Assembly: GCF_022213955.1 (NCBI RefSeq)
Contig: NZ_JAKNTW010000020.1
Location: 1-64,000 of the forward strand
Source of the DNA: Dolomitihabitans soli
Lineage (GTDB): Bacteria; Actinomycetota; Actinomycetes; Streptosporangiales; Streptosporangiaceae
Length of the DNA stretch: 64,000 bases
Direction of reading: 5' to 3'
Shown: one piece after another, positions 8,471 to 18,714 of the stretch
How positions within the stretch are numbered: position 1 is the first letter of the stretch
Layout of the letters: the number at the start of each line of letters is the position of its first letter
The notes under the pieces: model-generated
The model's input: the letters and a program-made list of their open reading frames with translations, nothing else
What the model was told of the DNA's origin: nothing
The model's database searches: none
Position numbers and translations under genes: made by a program

Positions 8471-8498
8471 AGGGAGCGCCCAGCATGGCATCCGGGCA

Positions 8499-9980
8499 TT
8501 ACAGACCCCGGGCGAGGCGATGGTAGGCCTGGTTCCAGCGCAGTTCCCTGGTGAACTGGCGGGTGGTGGTGTCGGCGTCGATGACGAGCAACTCGACGCC
8601 GAGCATGTCGGCGAAGTCGGTCAGCTCCTCGCGGCCGACCGCCGCCGACAGCACGGTGTGGTGCGGCGCGCCGGCCGTCAGCCACGACTCGGCCGAGGTG
8701 CGGAGATCGGGCCTGGGCCGCCAGACCGCGCGGGCCACCGGCAGACTCGGCAGCGGCGCGAGCGGCGGGACCACGTCGATCTCGTTGGCCACCAGCCGGA
8801 ACCGGTCGCCCATGTCGGCCAGCCCCACCACGATCGCCGGCCCGGGTTCGGCGTCGAACACCAGCCGCACCGGGTCCTCCCGGCCGCCGATGCTCAGCGG
8901 GTGGATCTCACAGGAAGGGATGCCGGCGGCGACGGACGGGCAGACCTCCAGCATGTGCGCGCCCAGGATGACCTCCTCCCCGGGGGTGAGGTGGTAGGTG
9001 TAGTCCTCCATGAACGACGTGCCGCCGGGCAGTCCGGCCGACATCACCTTGAGGGTGCGGAGCAGCACCGAGGTCTTCCAGTCGCCCTCGCCGCCGAACC
9101 CGTAGCCGTCCGCCATCAGCCGCTGTACGGCCAGGCCGGGAAGCTGCCGCAGCCCGCCGAGGTCCTCGAAGTTGGTGGTGAACGCCCGGAAGCCGCCGGC
9201 CTCCAGGAACTGCCGCATGCCCAGCTCGATCCGCCCCGCGTACTTCAGCGACTCGTGCCGCTCACCGCCGGCCCGCAGTTCCGGCGCCACCAGGTAGCAC
9301 TCCTCGTACTCCTTCACCAGCTCCGTCACGTCGGCGTCGGCGACCGCGTCGACCACCTCCACCAGGTCGTTGACGCCGTAGGTGTTCACCGAGACGCCGA
9401 ACCGGAACTGGGCCTCGACCTTGTCCCCCTCGGTGACCGCCACGTCGCGCATGTTGTCGCCGAACCTGGCCAGGGTCAGCGAGTCCACCTCGGCCCGCCC
9501 GGCGGCGGCCCGCGCCCAGGCGCCGATCCGCGCCGTCACCGCCGGGTCGCTCACGTGCCCGGCCACGGTCTTGCGCGGCACGCCGAGCCGCGACTGGATG
9601 TGGCCGAACTCCCGGTCGCCGTGCGCCGCCTGGTTCAGGTTCATGAAGTCCATGTCGATGGAGCTCCACGGCAGCTCCACGTTGGCCTGGGTGTGCAGGT
9701 GCAGCAGGGGCTTGCGGAGCGTGTCGAGCCCGGCGATCCACATCTTGGCCGGCGAGAAGGTGTGCATCCAGGCGATCAGGCCGATGCACGCGTCGTCGGA
9801 GTTCGCGTCCAGGCACATTCTGCGGATGGCCGTGGCGTCGGTGAGCACGGGCTGCCACACGATCTCGAAGGGCAGCGCCTCGGTGAGGGCGGCGGCGATC
9901 CGGCCGGACTGCTCGGCCACCTGTCGCAGGGTGTCCTCGCCGTACAGGCCCTGGCTGCCGGTGAGAAACCAAAGCTTCAC
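8499..9980 (-). CDS. araA: L-arabinose isomerase
   Basis: 493 residues, the normal family length. GTG start at 9980 with GAGGAG upstream; it overlaps the araD stop by four bases (GTGA). Starts [20 protein letters not shown]. Metal-site residues are visible: Glu in FGGEGDWK, Glu in FMEDYTYHL, His in [11 protein letters not shown] and the His in [15 protein letters not shown]. It converts L-arabinose to L-ribulose in the cytoplasm, first step before AraB and AraD. Last gene of the araBDA order, downstream of the importer. Confidence 0.97.
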   Translation of the reverse strand: MKLWFLTGSQGLYGEDTLRQVAEQSGRIAAALTEALPFEIVWQPVLTDATAIRRMCLDANSDDACIGLIAWMHTFSPAKMWIAGLDTLRKPLLHLHTQANVELPWSSIDMDFMNLNQAAHGDREFGHIQSRLGVPRKTVAGHVSDPAVTARIGAWARAAAGRAEVDSLTLARFGDNMRDVAVTEGDKVEAQFRFGVSVNTYGVNDLVEVVDAVADADVTELVKEYEECYLVAPELRAGGERHESLKYAGRIELGMRQFLEAGGFRAFTTNFEDLGGLRQLPGLAVQRLMADGYGFGGEGDWKTSVLLRTLKVMSAGLPGGTSFMEDYTYHLTPGEEVILGAHMLEVCPSVAAGIPSCEIHPLSIGGREDPVRLVFDAEPGPAIVVGLADMGDRFRLVANEIDVVPPLAPLPSLPVARAVWRPRPDLRTSAESWLTAGAPHHTVLSAAVGREELTDFADMLGVELLVIDADTTTRQFTRELRWNQAYHRLARGL

Positions 9981-10636
9981 AGATGACTCCTCTGGCCGTA
10001 GACGTTCTGGTAGCGGTCGTACAGGCTGTCGATGTGCGCCGGCTCGATCGGCAGGGGCCGGCCGAGCTGCCGCGCCACGTGCACCGTGCGGGCGACGTCC
10101 TCGCACATGACGGCCGCCTTGACGGCCGCCTTGGGTGAGTCGCCGATGGCGAACACCCCGTGGTTCTGCATCAGTACGGCGCGCGAGCGGTGGCCCGACA
10201 ACGTCTCGACCACTCCCCTGCCGATGTCGTCCCCTCCGATCAGCGCGAACGGCCCCACCGGGATGTCGCCGCCGAACTCGTCGGCCATCGCGGTCAGCAC
10301 GCAGGGGATCGGCTCGCCGCGCGCGGCCCAGGCCGAGGCGTAGGTGGAGTGGGTGTGCACCACGCCGTCCACCTCCGGCATGTGCCGGTAGACGTAGGCG
10401 TGCGCCGCCGTGTCGCTGGACGGTGCGAACGCCCCCTCGACGAGTTCGCCGTCGAGGTCGCACACGACCATCGACTCGGGGCGGAGTTCGTCGTAGGAGA
10501 CGCCGCTCGGCTTGATGACGAACAGGTCCTCGCCGGGAACGCGTCCGGAGACGTTCCCGGCCGTCCAGGCGACCAGGCCGTACCGCACCAGCTCGGCGTG
10601 CAGATGGCAGACCGTGTCCCGGATTTTCTCGATCAT
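9977..10636 (-). CDS. araD: L-ribulose-5-phosphate 4-epimerase
   Basis: 219 residues. ATG at 10636 overlaps the araB stop (ATGA), and its own stop overlaps araA. Class II aldolase/epimerase fold: GNVSGR and PSGVSYDEL for phosphate binding, [13 protein letters not shown] for two zinc His, QNHGVFAIG for the third. It turns L-ribulose 5-phosphate into D-xylulose 5-phosphate, feeding the pentose-phosphate pathway. L-fuculose aldolase is the main alternative but context settles it. Confidence 0.95.
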   Translation of the reverse strand: MIEKIRDTVCHLHAELVRYGLVAWTAGNVSGRVPGEDLFVIKPSGVSYDELRPESMVVCDLDGELVEGAFAPSSDTAAHAYVYRHMPEVDGVVHTHSTYASAWAARGEPIPCVLTAMADEFGGDIPVGPFALIGGDDIGRGVVETLSGHRSRAVLMQNHGVFAIGDSPKAAVKAAVMCEDVARTVHVARQLGRPLPIEPAHIDSLYDRYQNVYGQRSHL

Positions 10637-12282
10637 GCGGTGGCCTCGTTTCTGATCGCGCGAAGCCGGTGCAGCAGGTCACCGTCCGCGAAGTGGTCGT
10701 GCAACCGCCGGTACTCCGCGTACAGCCGGTCGTAGGAGTCGGCCCGGCCGGAGTCGGGCACGTAGGCGGCCCGGGTTCGCTTGCCCATCGCGGCGGCGGC
10801 GCGCGTGATGTCGGGGTAGGCGCCCGCGGCGACGGCCGCGTGGATCGCCGATCCCAGGGCGGGGCCCTGGTCCGAGCCGATCACCGAGAGCGGACGGCGT
10901 AGCACGTCGGCGTAGACCTGCATGAGGAAGGCGTTCTTGAGCAGGCCGCCCGCGACGACGAACTCCTCCACCGGCACGCCGGCGTTCTCGAACGTCTCCA
11001 CGATGAGCCGGGCGCCGAACGCGGTGGCCTCGATCAGCGCCCGGTAGACGTCCTCCGGCTTGGTGGCGAGCGTCTGACCGGCGATCACGGCGGACAGGTC
11101 GTGGTCGACGAGCACCGAGCGGTTGCCGTTGTGCCAGTCGAGCGCGACCAGTCCGTGCCCGCCGACCGGCTGCTTCTCCGCCAGCGCGGTCAGGTGCTCG
11201 TGCACGGTCAGCCCCAGCTCGGCCGCCCGCCGCAGGTAGGAGGCGGGCACGGAGGTGTCCAGGAACCAGGCGAAGATGTCGCCGACGCCTGACTGGCCCG
11301 CCTCATAGCCCCACAGGCCCGGCACGATCCCGTCGCGGACCACTCCGCACATGCCCGGCACCTCGGCGCGCCGGTCGGACGGCATCACGTGACAGGTGGA
11401 GGTGCCCATGATGGCGACCATCTGGCCTGGCCGTACGGCGTCGGCGGCGGCGGCGGTGACGTGCGCGTCCACGTTGCCGACGGCCACGGCGAGACCCTCG
11501 GGCAGTCTCGTCCACTCGGCGGCCCGCGCGGTCAGCCGGCCGGCCAGCCCGCCGAGCGGGGCGTGTTCACGGCCGAGTTTGCCGGCGAAACGGGCGAAGG
11601 CGGGGTTCAGCGCGGCCAGGAACTGCTCGGACGGGTACTCGTTGTCCTGAAATATGCCTTTGTAACCGGCGGTACAGACGTTGCGGGTCTCGACGCCGGT
11701 GAGCTGCCAGATGATCCAGTCGGCGGCCTCGATCCACCGGTCGGCCCAGGCGTAGACCTCGGGGTCCTCCTCCAGCACCTGGAGTCCCTTGGCGAACTGC
11801 CATTCGGCGGAGATCTTGCCGCCGTAGCGCGGCAGCCAGCGCTCGCCGCGCCGGGCCGCCAGGTCGTTGATCCGGTCGGCCTGCGGCTGGGCGGCGTGGT
11901 GCTTCCACAGTTTCGGCCAGGCGTGCGGGCGCTCGGGAAAGAGCTCACACAGCGGGGTGCCGTCGGCGGTGGCCGGCAACACGGTGCAGGCGGTGAAGTC
12001 GGTGCCCAGGCCGATCACCTGCGCCGCCGGCACACCCGCGACGGCCAGCGCCTTCGGCACCGCGATGCGCAGGACCTCGCGCCAGTCCTGCGGCGACTGC
12101 AACGCCCAGTCCGGCCCGAGCCGGGGACCGGAGCCGGGCAACCTGTCCTCGATCACCCGGTGGGCGTACTCGTGCACGGCCGCGCCCACCTCCGCGCCGT
12201 CGCTGACGCGCACCACCACCGCCCGGCCCGACAGGGTGCCGAAGTCGATCCCGACGACGTACAGCTCGCTGTTAACGCTCAC
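10633..12282 (-). CDS. araB: L-ribulokinase
   Basis: 549 residues, FGGY carbohydrate kinase. GTG at 12282 with GGAGTGA upstream. N-terminal ATPase loop [18 protein letters not shown], the ribulokinase landmark IMGTSTCHV near residue 300, and [20 protein letters not shown] in the second domain. Phosphorylates L-ribulose. The 27-base gap to the permease stop and the same direction make it part of one transcript with the importer. A copy of the LacI operator overlaps its first codons. Confidence 0.96.
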   Translation of the reverse strand: MSVNSELYVVGIDFGTLSGRAVVVRVSDGAEVGAAVHEYAHRVIEDRLPGSGPRLGPDWALQSPQDWREVLRIAVPKALAVAGVPAAQVIGLGTDFTACTVLPATADGTPLCELFPERPHAWPKLWKHHAAQPQADRINDLAARRGERWLPRYGGKISAEWQFAKGLQVLEEDPEVYAWADRWIEAADWIIWQLTGVETRNVCTAGYKGIFQDNEYPSEQFLAALNPAFARFAGKLGREHAPLGGLAGRLTARAAEWTRLPEGLAVAVGNVDAHVTAAAADAVRPGQMVAIMGTSTCHVMPSDRRAEVPGMCGVVRDGIVPGLWGYEAGQSGVGDIFAWFLDTSVPASYLRRAAELGLTVHEHLTALAEKQPVGGHGLVALDWHNGNRSVLVDHDLSAVIAGQTLATKPEDVYRALIEATAFGARLIVETFENAGVPVEEFVVAGGLLKNAFLMQVYADVLRRPLSVIGSDQGPALGSAIHAAVAAGAYPDITRAAAAMGKRTRAAYVPDSGRADSYDRLYAEYRRLHDHFADGDLLHRLRAIRNEATA

Positions 12283-12283
12283 A
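12270..12283. promoter_or_regulatory. LacI-type operator, site 2 (internal, over the araB start)
   Basis: TGTTAACGCTCACA differs from site 3 at few positions and spans the GTG start codon of araB. Bound repressor could block elongation or an internal promoter, separating araBDA from the importer genes. It could also be coincidence, since it falls in coding sequence. Confidence 0.45.
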
Positions 12284-12309
12284 GGTCACTCCGAAATCGA
12301 GATGAGGGG

Positions 12310-13302
12310 TCACTGTTTCCCGCGCCCCGCGATGAGGCGCTGCAGCACGATGAAGGTGAAGAGGAGCAGTCCGATGAAGATCTTGGTCCACCACGAGCTG
12401 AGCGTGCCCTCGAAGCTGATCACCGTCTGGATCAGGCCGAGCACCAGGACGCCGAGCACGGTGCCGAACAGGTAGCCGGACCCGCCGGTCAGCAGCGTCC
12501 CGCCGATGACGACGGCCGCGATCGCGTCCAGTTCCATGCCGACGGCGTGCAGGCCGTACCCGGAGAGCATGTAGAAGGAGAGCAGCAGGCCGCCGAGCGC
12601 CGAGCAGAAACCGCTGATCGTGTAGACCGCGATCTTCGTCCTGGCCACGGGCAGGCCCATGAGGAGCGCGGACTGCTCGCTGCCGCCCACCGCGTACACC
12701 CTCCTGCCGAATGGGGTGTAGTGCAGCACGTAGGCCGCGACCAGCACGACGAGGACCGCGATGAGCACGCTGGGCGACACCCACATGTCCGCCACCAGGT
12801 CGACCCTCGTCTGCGCGAACGCGGTGAAGGCCGGGTCGGTGATGGAGACGGAGTCGGTGCCGATCGTGTAGCAGAGACCGCGCGCCAGGAACATCCCGGC
12901 GAGCGTCACGATGAACGGCTGGATCTCGAAGTAATGGATGATCGCCCCCATCGCGAGCCCCAGCAGGGCTCCGATCGCCGGCACCAGCACCATGACGGCG
13001 GGCGCCGGCCAGGCCGGGAGCAGGCTCGCGGAGATCATGGTGGAGAGCGCGACCACCGAGCCGACCGACAGGTCGATGCCGCCGGTGAGGATGACGAAGG
13101 TCATCCCGACCGCGACGACGAGCAGGAAGGCGTTGTCGATGAAGACGTTGAGGATGATCTGCCCGGTGGCGAAACCCTCGTAGCGGATCCCGCCCGCGAC
13201 GAACATCGCGGCGAACAGGCACGCGGTCACCAGGACCGGGATGTACTTCCGCGGCACCGGGAGACGCCGGGTGAGCGACGCGGCTCCGACAGGCGTGGTC
13301 AT
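12310..13302 (-). CDS. CUT2 sugar ABC transporter permease, YjfF-like
   Basis: 330 residues. ATG 13302 overlaps the upstream permease stop by four bases. About ten membrane spans; BPD_transp_2 landmarks FVILTGGIDLSVGSVVALS, IQPFIVTLAGMFLARGL, VYTISGFCSALGG and AVVIGGTLLTGG. Forms a heteromeric channel with the next permease. The YtfQRT-YjfF type imports galactofuranose or arabinofuranose in relatives; beside araBAD it most likely carries L-arabinose. Confidence 0.92.
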   Translation of the reverse strand: MTTPVGAASLTRRLPVPRKYIPVLVTACLFAAMFVAGGIRYEGFATGQIILNVFIDNAFLLVVAVGMTFVILTGGIDLSVGSVVALSTMISASLLPAWPAPAVMVLVPAIGALLGLAMGAIIHYFEIQPFIVTLAGMFLARGLCYTIGTDSVSITDPAFTAFAQTRVDLVADMWVSPSVLIAVLVVLVAAYVLHYTPFGRRVYAVGGSEQSALLMGLPVARTKIAVYTISGFCSALGGLLLSFYMLSGYGLHAVGMELDAIAAVVIGGTLLTGGSGYLFGTVLGVLVLGLIQTVISFEGTLSSWWTKIFIGLLLFTFIVLQRLIAGRGKQ

Positions 13303-14345
13303 GCCGGCACCTTCACCTTCCCTTCGGACGCCGTGGACGACGCGGACGGCCGTCTGCGGCGGTGGAACACCTTCGCCCGGAAGGCCGGCGACTGCAGCAG
13401 GCAGACGACGGTCACCACGAGCGCCTTGAACAGCAGCGTCGTCTCCGGCGGCACCCCGATGGAGTAGATCGTGGTGGTCAGCGTCTGGATGATGAGCGCG
13501 CCCAGCACCGTGCCGCCGAGCGAGAACCGGCCGCCGGCCAGCGAGGTGCCGCCGATGACGACGGCGAGGATGGCGTCCAGCTCGATCCACAGACCCGCGT
13601 TGTTGCCGTCCGCGCTGGACACGTTGGAGCTGATCATCAGCCCGGCGATGCCCGCGCACAGCCCGCAGAACGCGTAGACCGTCACCAGCAGGCCGCGGGC
13701 CCGGATCCCCGACAGGCGGCTGGCCTCGGCGTTCCCGCCCACCGCCTCGATGAGCAGGCCCAGAGCCAGACGCCGGGTGAGGAACGCGGTCAGCGCCAGC
13801 ACCACCAGCACCACGATGATGCCGAACGGCAGCGTGAGCCAGTAGCCGCCGCCGATGAGCTTGTACGGCCCGCTGTTGATCGTGATGATCTGCCCGTCGC
13901 TGATGAGCTGGGCCAGCCCGCGCCCGGCGACCATCAGGATCAGCGTCGCGATGATCGGCTGGATGCCCGCGCCGGCGACGAGGAACCCGTTCCAGCCGCC
14001 GAGGAGGACGGCGAGCCCCAACGAGATCCCGACGGCGGCCAACACCCCGCCGACCGAGTTCTGGTCGTTCAGGTCGCCGATCCGCAGGCAGGCCAGCGCG
14101 CCGGCGATGGCCACGACCGAGCCGACCGACAGGTCGATGCCGCCGGTGGCGATGACCAGCGTCATGCCGAGCGCGACCAGGATCAACGGCGCACCGAACC
14201 GGGCGATGTCGACCAGGCTGCCGTACAGGTGGCCGTCCTTGATCTCGATGGCCAGGAAGTTGCGGGTCATCAGCACGTTGAGCAGCAGCAGCCCGGCCAG
14301 TACGACGCCGGGCCAGAACAGGCGGTGTCGCAGCAGCGCGCTCAT
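13299..14345 (-). CDS. CUT2 sugar ABC transporter permease, YtfT-like
   Basis: 348 residues from ATG 14345, overlapping the ATPase stop (ATGA). Landmarks: LVIATGGIDLSVGSVVAIAG, IQPIIATLILMVAGRGLAQL, AVGGNAEASRLSGI (EAA-like loop contacting the ATPase) and AVVIGGTSLAGG. C-terminal cytoplasmic tail is basic (HRRRRP). Partner of the YjfF-like permease. Confidence 0.92.
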   Translation of the reverse strand: MSALLRHRLFWPGVVLAGLLLLNVLMTRNFLAIEIKDGHLYGSLVDIARFGAPLILVALGMTLVIATGGIDLSVGSVVAIAGALACLRIGDLNDQNSVGGVLAAVGISLGLAVLLGGWNGFLVAGAGIQPIIATLILMVAGRGLAQLISDGQIITINSGPYKLIGGGYWLTLPFGIIVVLVVLALTAFLTRRLALGLLIEAVGGNAEASRLSGIRARGLLVTVYAFCGLCAGIAGLMISSNVSSADGNNAGLWIELDAILAVVIGGTSLAGGRFSLGGTVLGALIIQTLTTTIYSIGVPPETTLLFKALVVTVVCLLQSPAFRAKVFHRRRRPSASSTASEGKVKVPA

Positions 14346-15859
14346 GAGGCGGCACCGCTCGCGATCGTCTCCATCAGGTCGCCGGTCGTCAGATCGTCGT
14401 CGTTGTCCAACTCGGCGATGAGCCTGCGGTCGCGCAACACGCCCACCCGGTGGCTGAGCCGCAGGACCTCCTCCAGCTCGGCGGAGATGAACAGCACCGC
14501 CATGCCGCCGTCCGACAACTCGGTGACCAGGCGCTGGATCTCGGCCTTGGCGCCCACGTCGATGCCCCTGGTGGGCTCGTCGAGGATGAGCAGCCGCGGC
14601 TGCAGGATCAGCCAGCGGGCCAGCATCACCTTCTGCTGGTTGCCGCCGCTGAGGTTCTTGATCACCTGATCGGGGTCGGCCGGGCGGATGTTCAACGCCG
14701 TGATGTACTTCTCGACGAGTTCCTCCTGCTTTGACCGCGGGATGGGCCGGGTCCAGCCGCGCGCCGCCTGCAGCGCGAGGATCAGGTTCTCCCGTACGGT
14801 GAGCCCGGGGATGAGACCCTCGGCCCGCCGGTTCTCCGGGCAGAACGCGATCCGGTGCCGCACGGCCGCCCGCGGGGAGCGCAGGCCCACCTGCTCGCCG
14901 TCGATCCACACCGATCCCTGGCCGGCGTGGTCGGCGCCGAAGAGCAGCCTGGCGATCTCGGTACGGCCCGAGCCGAGCAGCCCGGCCAGGCCGACCACCT
15001 CGCCCTCCCCGATGCCGAGCGTGAACGGCTCGATCATCCCCGCCCGGCCCAGCCCCCTGGCCTCCAGCAACGGCGCCGACTTCCCCTCTCCCGCGTACGG
15101 CCTGCCCTCCAGCCGCTCCAGGTCGGCCAGCTCGCGGCCGATCATCTTGGCCACCAGTTCGACCTGGGGCAGCTCGGCGGTGAGGTACTCGCCGACGAGC
15201 CTGCCGTTGCGCAGGATCGTCATGCGGTCGGAGATCTCGTACAGCTGGTCGAGGAAGTGCGAGACGAAGAGGATCGCGATGCCCTCGTCCCGCAGCCGGC
15301 GCATCACCCGGAAGAGCTGGGCGACCTCGCCTGCGTCGAGGCTGGAGGTGGGCTCGTCCAGGATCAGCACCCTGGCGTCGATGTCCACCGCCCTGGCGAT
15401 GGCGACCATCTGCTGGACCGCCAGGGAGTACGACGACAGGGGCGCCGACACGTCGATGTCGATCTCCAGGCGGGTCAGCAGCTCGGCGGCCCTGCGCCGC
15501 ATCTCCTTCCAGTGGATGCGGCCCAGGCGGCGCGGCTCGCGGCCGATGAAGATGTTCTCCGCCACCGGCAGATTGGCGCAGAGGTTGATCTCCTGGTAGA
15601 CCGTGCTGATCCCGGCCTGCTGGGCGGCCAGCGGGCTGGCGAAGACGACCTTACGGCCCGCCAGCTCGATCTCACCGGCGTCGATGTCGTGGACACCGGT
15701 CAGCACCTTGATCAGGGTCGACTTGCCGGCGCCGTTCTCTCCGATCAGCGCGTGGATCTCGCCGGGCAGCAACCGGAAGTCGACGCCGTCCAGCGCCTGC
15801 ACGCCGGGAAACTGTTTGCCGATCCCGCTCATCCGCAGGATCGGCGCGGGTGCGGACAC
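14342..15859 (-). CDS. CUT2 sugar ABC transporter ATPase (two fused ATP-binding domains), YtfR-like
   Basis: 505 residues, GTG start at 15859. Domain 1 has Walker A GENGAGKST, a degenerate signature in place of LSGGQ (YSLAVQQMVAIARA) and Walker B VLILDEPTSSLD. Domain 2 has the weak Walker A GLLGSGRTE, good signature LSGGNQQKV and Walker B LLILDEPTRGIDVGA. This asymmetry is typical of the CUT2 family. Powers the two permeases. Confidence 0.95.
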   Translation of the reverse strand: MSAPAPILRMSGIGKQFPGVQALDGVDFRLLPGEIHALIGENGAGKSTLIKVLTGVHDIDAGEIELAGRKVVFASPLAAQQAGISTVYQEINLCANLPVAENIFIGREPRRLGRIHWKEMRRRAAELLTRLEIDIDVSAPLSSYSLAVQQMVAIARAVDIDARVLILDEPTSSLDAGEVAQLFRVMRRLRDEGIAILFVSHFLDQLYEISDRMTILRNGRLVGEYLTAELPQVELVAKMIGRELADLERLEGRPYAGEGKSAPLLEARGLGRAGMIEPFTLGIGEGEVVGLAGLLGSGRTEIARLLFGADHAGQGSVWIDGEQVGLRSPRAAVRHRIAFCPENRRAEGLIPGLTVRENLILALQAARGWTRPIPRSKQEELVEKYITALNIRPADPDQVIKNLSGGNQQKVMLARWLILQPRLLILDEPTRGIDVGAKAEIQRLVTELSDGGMAVLFISAELEEVLRLSHRVGVLRDRRLIAELDNDDDLTTGDLMETIASGAAS

Positions 15860-15887
15860 GCGGCGCCCCTCTCCTCTTGACTCTCGG

Positions 15888-15921
15888 GCACCGGCCCCCG
15901 GGGTCGCCGGCGGGCCGGTGC
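15888..15921 (-). promoter_or_regulatory. intercistronic hairpin between binding protein and ATPase genes
   Basis: GCACCGGCCC and GGGCCGGTGC form a perfect 10-bp stem, 14-base loop, in the 70-base gap after the binding-protein stop. Such hairpins partly stop transcription or protect the upstream mRNA so that the binding protein outnumbers the membrane complex. No U-tract follows. Confidence 0.55.
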
Positions 15922-15929
15922 GGCTGAGC

Positions 15930-16922
15930 TCAGTACTGACGGGTGGACAGGACTTCCTTGGCCTGCTCCGGGGTGAAGGTGGTCTCCTCGGTCACCACGC
16001 GGGCCGGCACCTGCTCGCCCTTGACGACCTTCTTGGCCAGGTCCATCAGCTGGGGGCCGAGCAGCGGGCTGCACTCCACGATGTAGTTGATCTTGCCGTC
16101 GGCCAGTGCCTGCATGCCGTCCTTGACGGCGTCGACCGTGATGATCTCGATGTCCTTGCCCGGCGTCTTGCCCGCGCCCTCGATCGCCTCGATGGCGCCG
16201 AGTCCCATGTCGTCGTTGTGCGCGAACAGCAGGTCGATGTCCGGATTGGACTTGAGGAAGGCCTCCATGACCTCTTTGCCCTTGGCCCGGGTGAAGTCCC
16301 CGGTCTGCGATGCGATGATCTTGAACTTCGGGTCGGCGGCGATGACCTCGGCGAAGCCGGCCTTGCGGTCGTTGGCGGGCGCCGAACCGGTGGTCCCCTG
16401 GAGTTCGACGATGTTCACCGGGCCCGCGTCGTCCTTACGCTGCTCGACCAGCCACTTGCCGGCCTTGCGGCCCTCCTCGACGAAGTCCGAGCCGAGGAAG
16501 GTCTTGTAGAGGGTGGTGTCCGCGGAGTCCACCGCACGGTCGGTGAGGACCACGGGGATCTTCGCGTTCTTGGCCTCCTTCAGCACCGTGTCCCAGCCGG
16601 ATTCGACGACCGGCGAGAAGGCGATGACGTCGACCTTCTGCTGGATGTAGGAGCGGATCGCCTTGATCTGGTTCTCCTGCTTCTGCTGGGCGTCGGAGAA
16701 CTTCAGCTCGATCCCGGCGTCCTTCGCGGCCCCCTGGACCGACTTGGTGTTGGCGGTGCGCCAGCCGCTCTCCGCGCCTACCTGGGAGAAGCCCATCGTG
16801 ATCTTGCCGTCTTCGGCGACACCGGCGACGCCGGCCGTGTCACTGCCGCCGCCGCTGCCGCAGCCCGCCAGCGCGATCGCCGTGGCGCCGGCCAGCAGCA
16901 GCGTCGAGATCCTCTTTCGCAT
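15930..16922 (-). CDS. CUT2 sugar-binding lipoprotein, YtfQ-like
   Basis: 330 residues from ATG 16922 (AAAGGAC upstream). Lipobox LALAGC-G near residue 20 after an RKR n-region, so it is anchored outside the membrane. Peripla_BP_4 fold: ITMGFSQVGAESGWRTANTK at the start of domain 1, VDVIAFSPVVESGW, LFAHNDDMGLGAIEAIEGAG. The QVGAESxWR start is the YtfQ hallmark, binding galactofuranose or arabinofuranose forms. First gene of the importer-araBDA transcript. Confidence 0.94.
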   Translation of the reverse strand: MRKRISTLLLAGATAIALAGCGSGGGSDTAGVAGVAEDGKITMGFSQVGAESGWRTANTKSVQGAAKDAGIELKFSDAQQKQENQIKAIRSYIQQKVDVIAFSPVVESGWDTVLKEAKNAKIPVVLTDRAVDSADTTLYKTFLGSDFVEEGRKAGKWLVEQRKDDAGPVNIVELQGTTGSAPANDRKAGFAEVIAADPKFKIIASQTGDFTRAKGKEVMEAFLKSNPDIDLLFAHNDDMGLGAIEAIEGAGKTPGKDIEIITVDAVKDGMQALADGKINYIVECSPLLGPQLMDLAKKVVKGEQVPARVVTEETTFTPEQAKEVLSTRQY

Positions 16923-16992
16923 GCGATTGTCCTTTCGGGGACGCACCGATGTTCTTGTCGTCGATTCCGGCGGGGTAGCGGCTTGGACACGA

Positions 16993-17021
16993 CTGTGAGC
17001 GCTAACAACCGGTATCGTCAA
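16993..17021 (-). promoter_or_regulatory. promoter with LacI-type operator (site 3) of the arabinose operon
   Basis: On the minus strand TTGACG (17021-17016) lies 17 bases before TCACAG at the -10 position. TGTGAGCGCTAACA (16994-17007, plus strand) covers the -10 region and shares its core with sites 1, 2 and 4, so a bound repressor would exclude polymerase. Confidence 0.6.
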
Positions 17022-17530
17022 GCACTATTTTCATTACGGGCTACCGGGAACTACATATTTCGGCCGCTAATGCACCGGGTGTGGGTCGCGCGGGTTCCTC
17101 GACTCCGCGCGCAGGGTGGAGCCTTCCCGTGAGTGATCCGGGGCGGGGACGGAGGAATGGCGTCCACGATTGTCTCCGGAGGCGATGGGGCTCGCAGTTC
17201 CCCCGACGGCGCGAGCCGGATGGACCTATGGCGAGGCGAACCAGCGATCCGCCGCCCGGTCCGGCCGGTCCGACGCGACCTCCGAGTCGACGCACTGCTG
17301 GTGTTAGCGATCACAAGCTGACGTTCTTGGGAGTGAGTGTCAACGCTCCCATGGACGCCGGTCAAGGCCGCGCCGAATCACGATCCGATCTCCTTGGCGT
17401 ACGCCCAGCTCAGCCGCACCGTGCCGCGGCCACGAAGCCCGCCGGTCCGTGGCCGCCGGGCGCGCGAGGCCATTGCGGTGTACGGCTCGCATGCGGTAGT
17501 AAAGGATCACTGGTGCCGACCCTCGTCCGA
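17022..17530. other. intergenic stretch with a distal operator
   Basis: About 500 bases without a supportable gene. TGTTAGCGATCACA at 17302-17315 (site 4) is a further copy of the arabinose operator, 308 bases from site 3, a distance suited to looping or to control of a plus-strand promoter. A short plus frame at 17150-17250 (IVSGGDG...MDLWRGEPAIRRP) faintly resembles a WD40 blade and may be debris of the next gene. Confidence 0.4.
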
Positions 17531-18714
17531 ATGCGGGTGACCTCGCCGGTGTCCGACGCTCACGACGACCGGCTCGACACCTCCAAGGCCGGGCTGGCCG
17601 CGGCCATGGCACGGCAGGTGGGCAGGGGCGCTGCGAAGCTCACGCCGGTCGGGCTCCTGGCCACGCTCTCCGCGGCGGCGCTCACCCCGATCGCGCTGGC
17701 GGATCCCGGTACCGCGGCGATCGCGGGGCTCACCGTGCTGACGGCGCCACGCTCGCGACGTACCCCAGCGACAGCAGCGCGCGTTTCCAGCTGTGGCGGA
17801 TGCCGTCGCTGCAGCCGACCGGCTACACGTCGGAGGACTCCGTGGGCTACGAGGCGTTCTCCTTCGGGCACGGGGGTACGGGGCCCGTCATGCTGCTGGG
17901 AGACATGCGGCTACGGCGCTGGGACAGGGCGGGCGCGCCGATCACGGAGGAGCTCGCGCCCTCAGGGTTCGACACTCCGAAGGCCGTGTTCAGCTCCGAC
18001 GGGCGCACGCTGGTGGTCGGCGACAAGGGTTCCTCCGCGACGGCCTTGTGGCGGATCACCGGCGGCGTACGGCAGGCCTGGCGGACCGAACTCGCGGGCG
18101 GCACGATGGCGGTGGCACTCAGCCCCGACGCGAGGACCGTCGCGGTCGGCGGCCCGGACGGCGTCGTCCGCCTGCTGGACGCCGCCGGCGGGCGAACCGT
18201 GGGCAGACCGTTGACCGGCCACGACGCGCCCATCAGGGCCATGGCGTTCCACCCCGACGGGAAGACCTTGGCAACCGTCGGCGCCGACCAGACGCTCAGG
18301 CTGTGGGATGTCGCCACCCAGGCCCCCATGAGGGGGCCGCTGACGGGCCACACGAACGGCCTGACGGCCGTCGCGTTCAGCGCCGACGGCGAGACGGTCG
18401 CCACGGGCGGCGTGGACCAGACCGTCCGGCTGTGGGACACCGCCACCGGCAGGGCGATCGGCCCTCCGCTCACCGGCCACACGGAGAAGGTCACCGCCCT
18501 CGCCTTCTCCCCGGCGGGTACGGGCCTGCTGACCATGGGCGATACCGCGGGAGATCAGGCGGCGACGGACCAGAGCTCCAGCCTGCGCTGGTGGGAGTCG
18601 GTCCCGCCGGCCAAGTCGTTCGATCCGCTCTGCTCGATCATCGGAGACTCGCTCAGCGAGGTTGAATGGAGCCGGCACGTGACCCGCGTGCCGTACGCGA
18701 AGGTATGCCGCTGA
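17531..18714 (+). pseudogene. WD40-repeat protein, broken by a frameshift/internal deletion
   Basis: The first frame (ATG 17531) gives a membrane-associated N-terminus seen in actinobacterial WD40 proteins (LTPVGLLATLSAAALTPIAL). Near 17740 it fails, and another frame continues DGATLATYPSDSSARFQLWR through three good WD40 blades (LTGHDAPIRAMAFHPDGKTL, LTGHTNGLTAVAFSADGETV, LTGHTEKVTALAFSPAG) to a stop at 18714. The missing middle would hold most of the sensor domain and earlier blades, so a deletion is likelier than one lost base. The second part alone could be made from ATG 17800 (304 residues). Confidence 0.65.

Noticed and set aside
8520-9986. 488-codon plus-strand frame opposite araA, and similar long frames at 4642-6501 and 11389-13467
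   Set aside because: They are mirror frames of well-supported minus-strand genes, rich in Arg, Gly, Asp and His without domains or ribosome sites; expected in very high-GC DNA.
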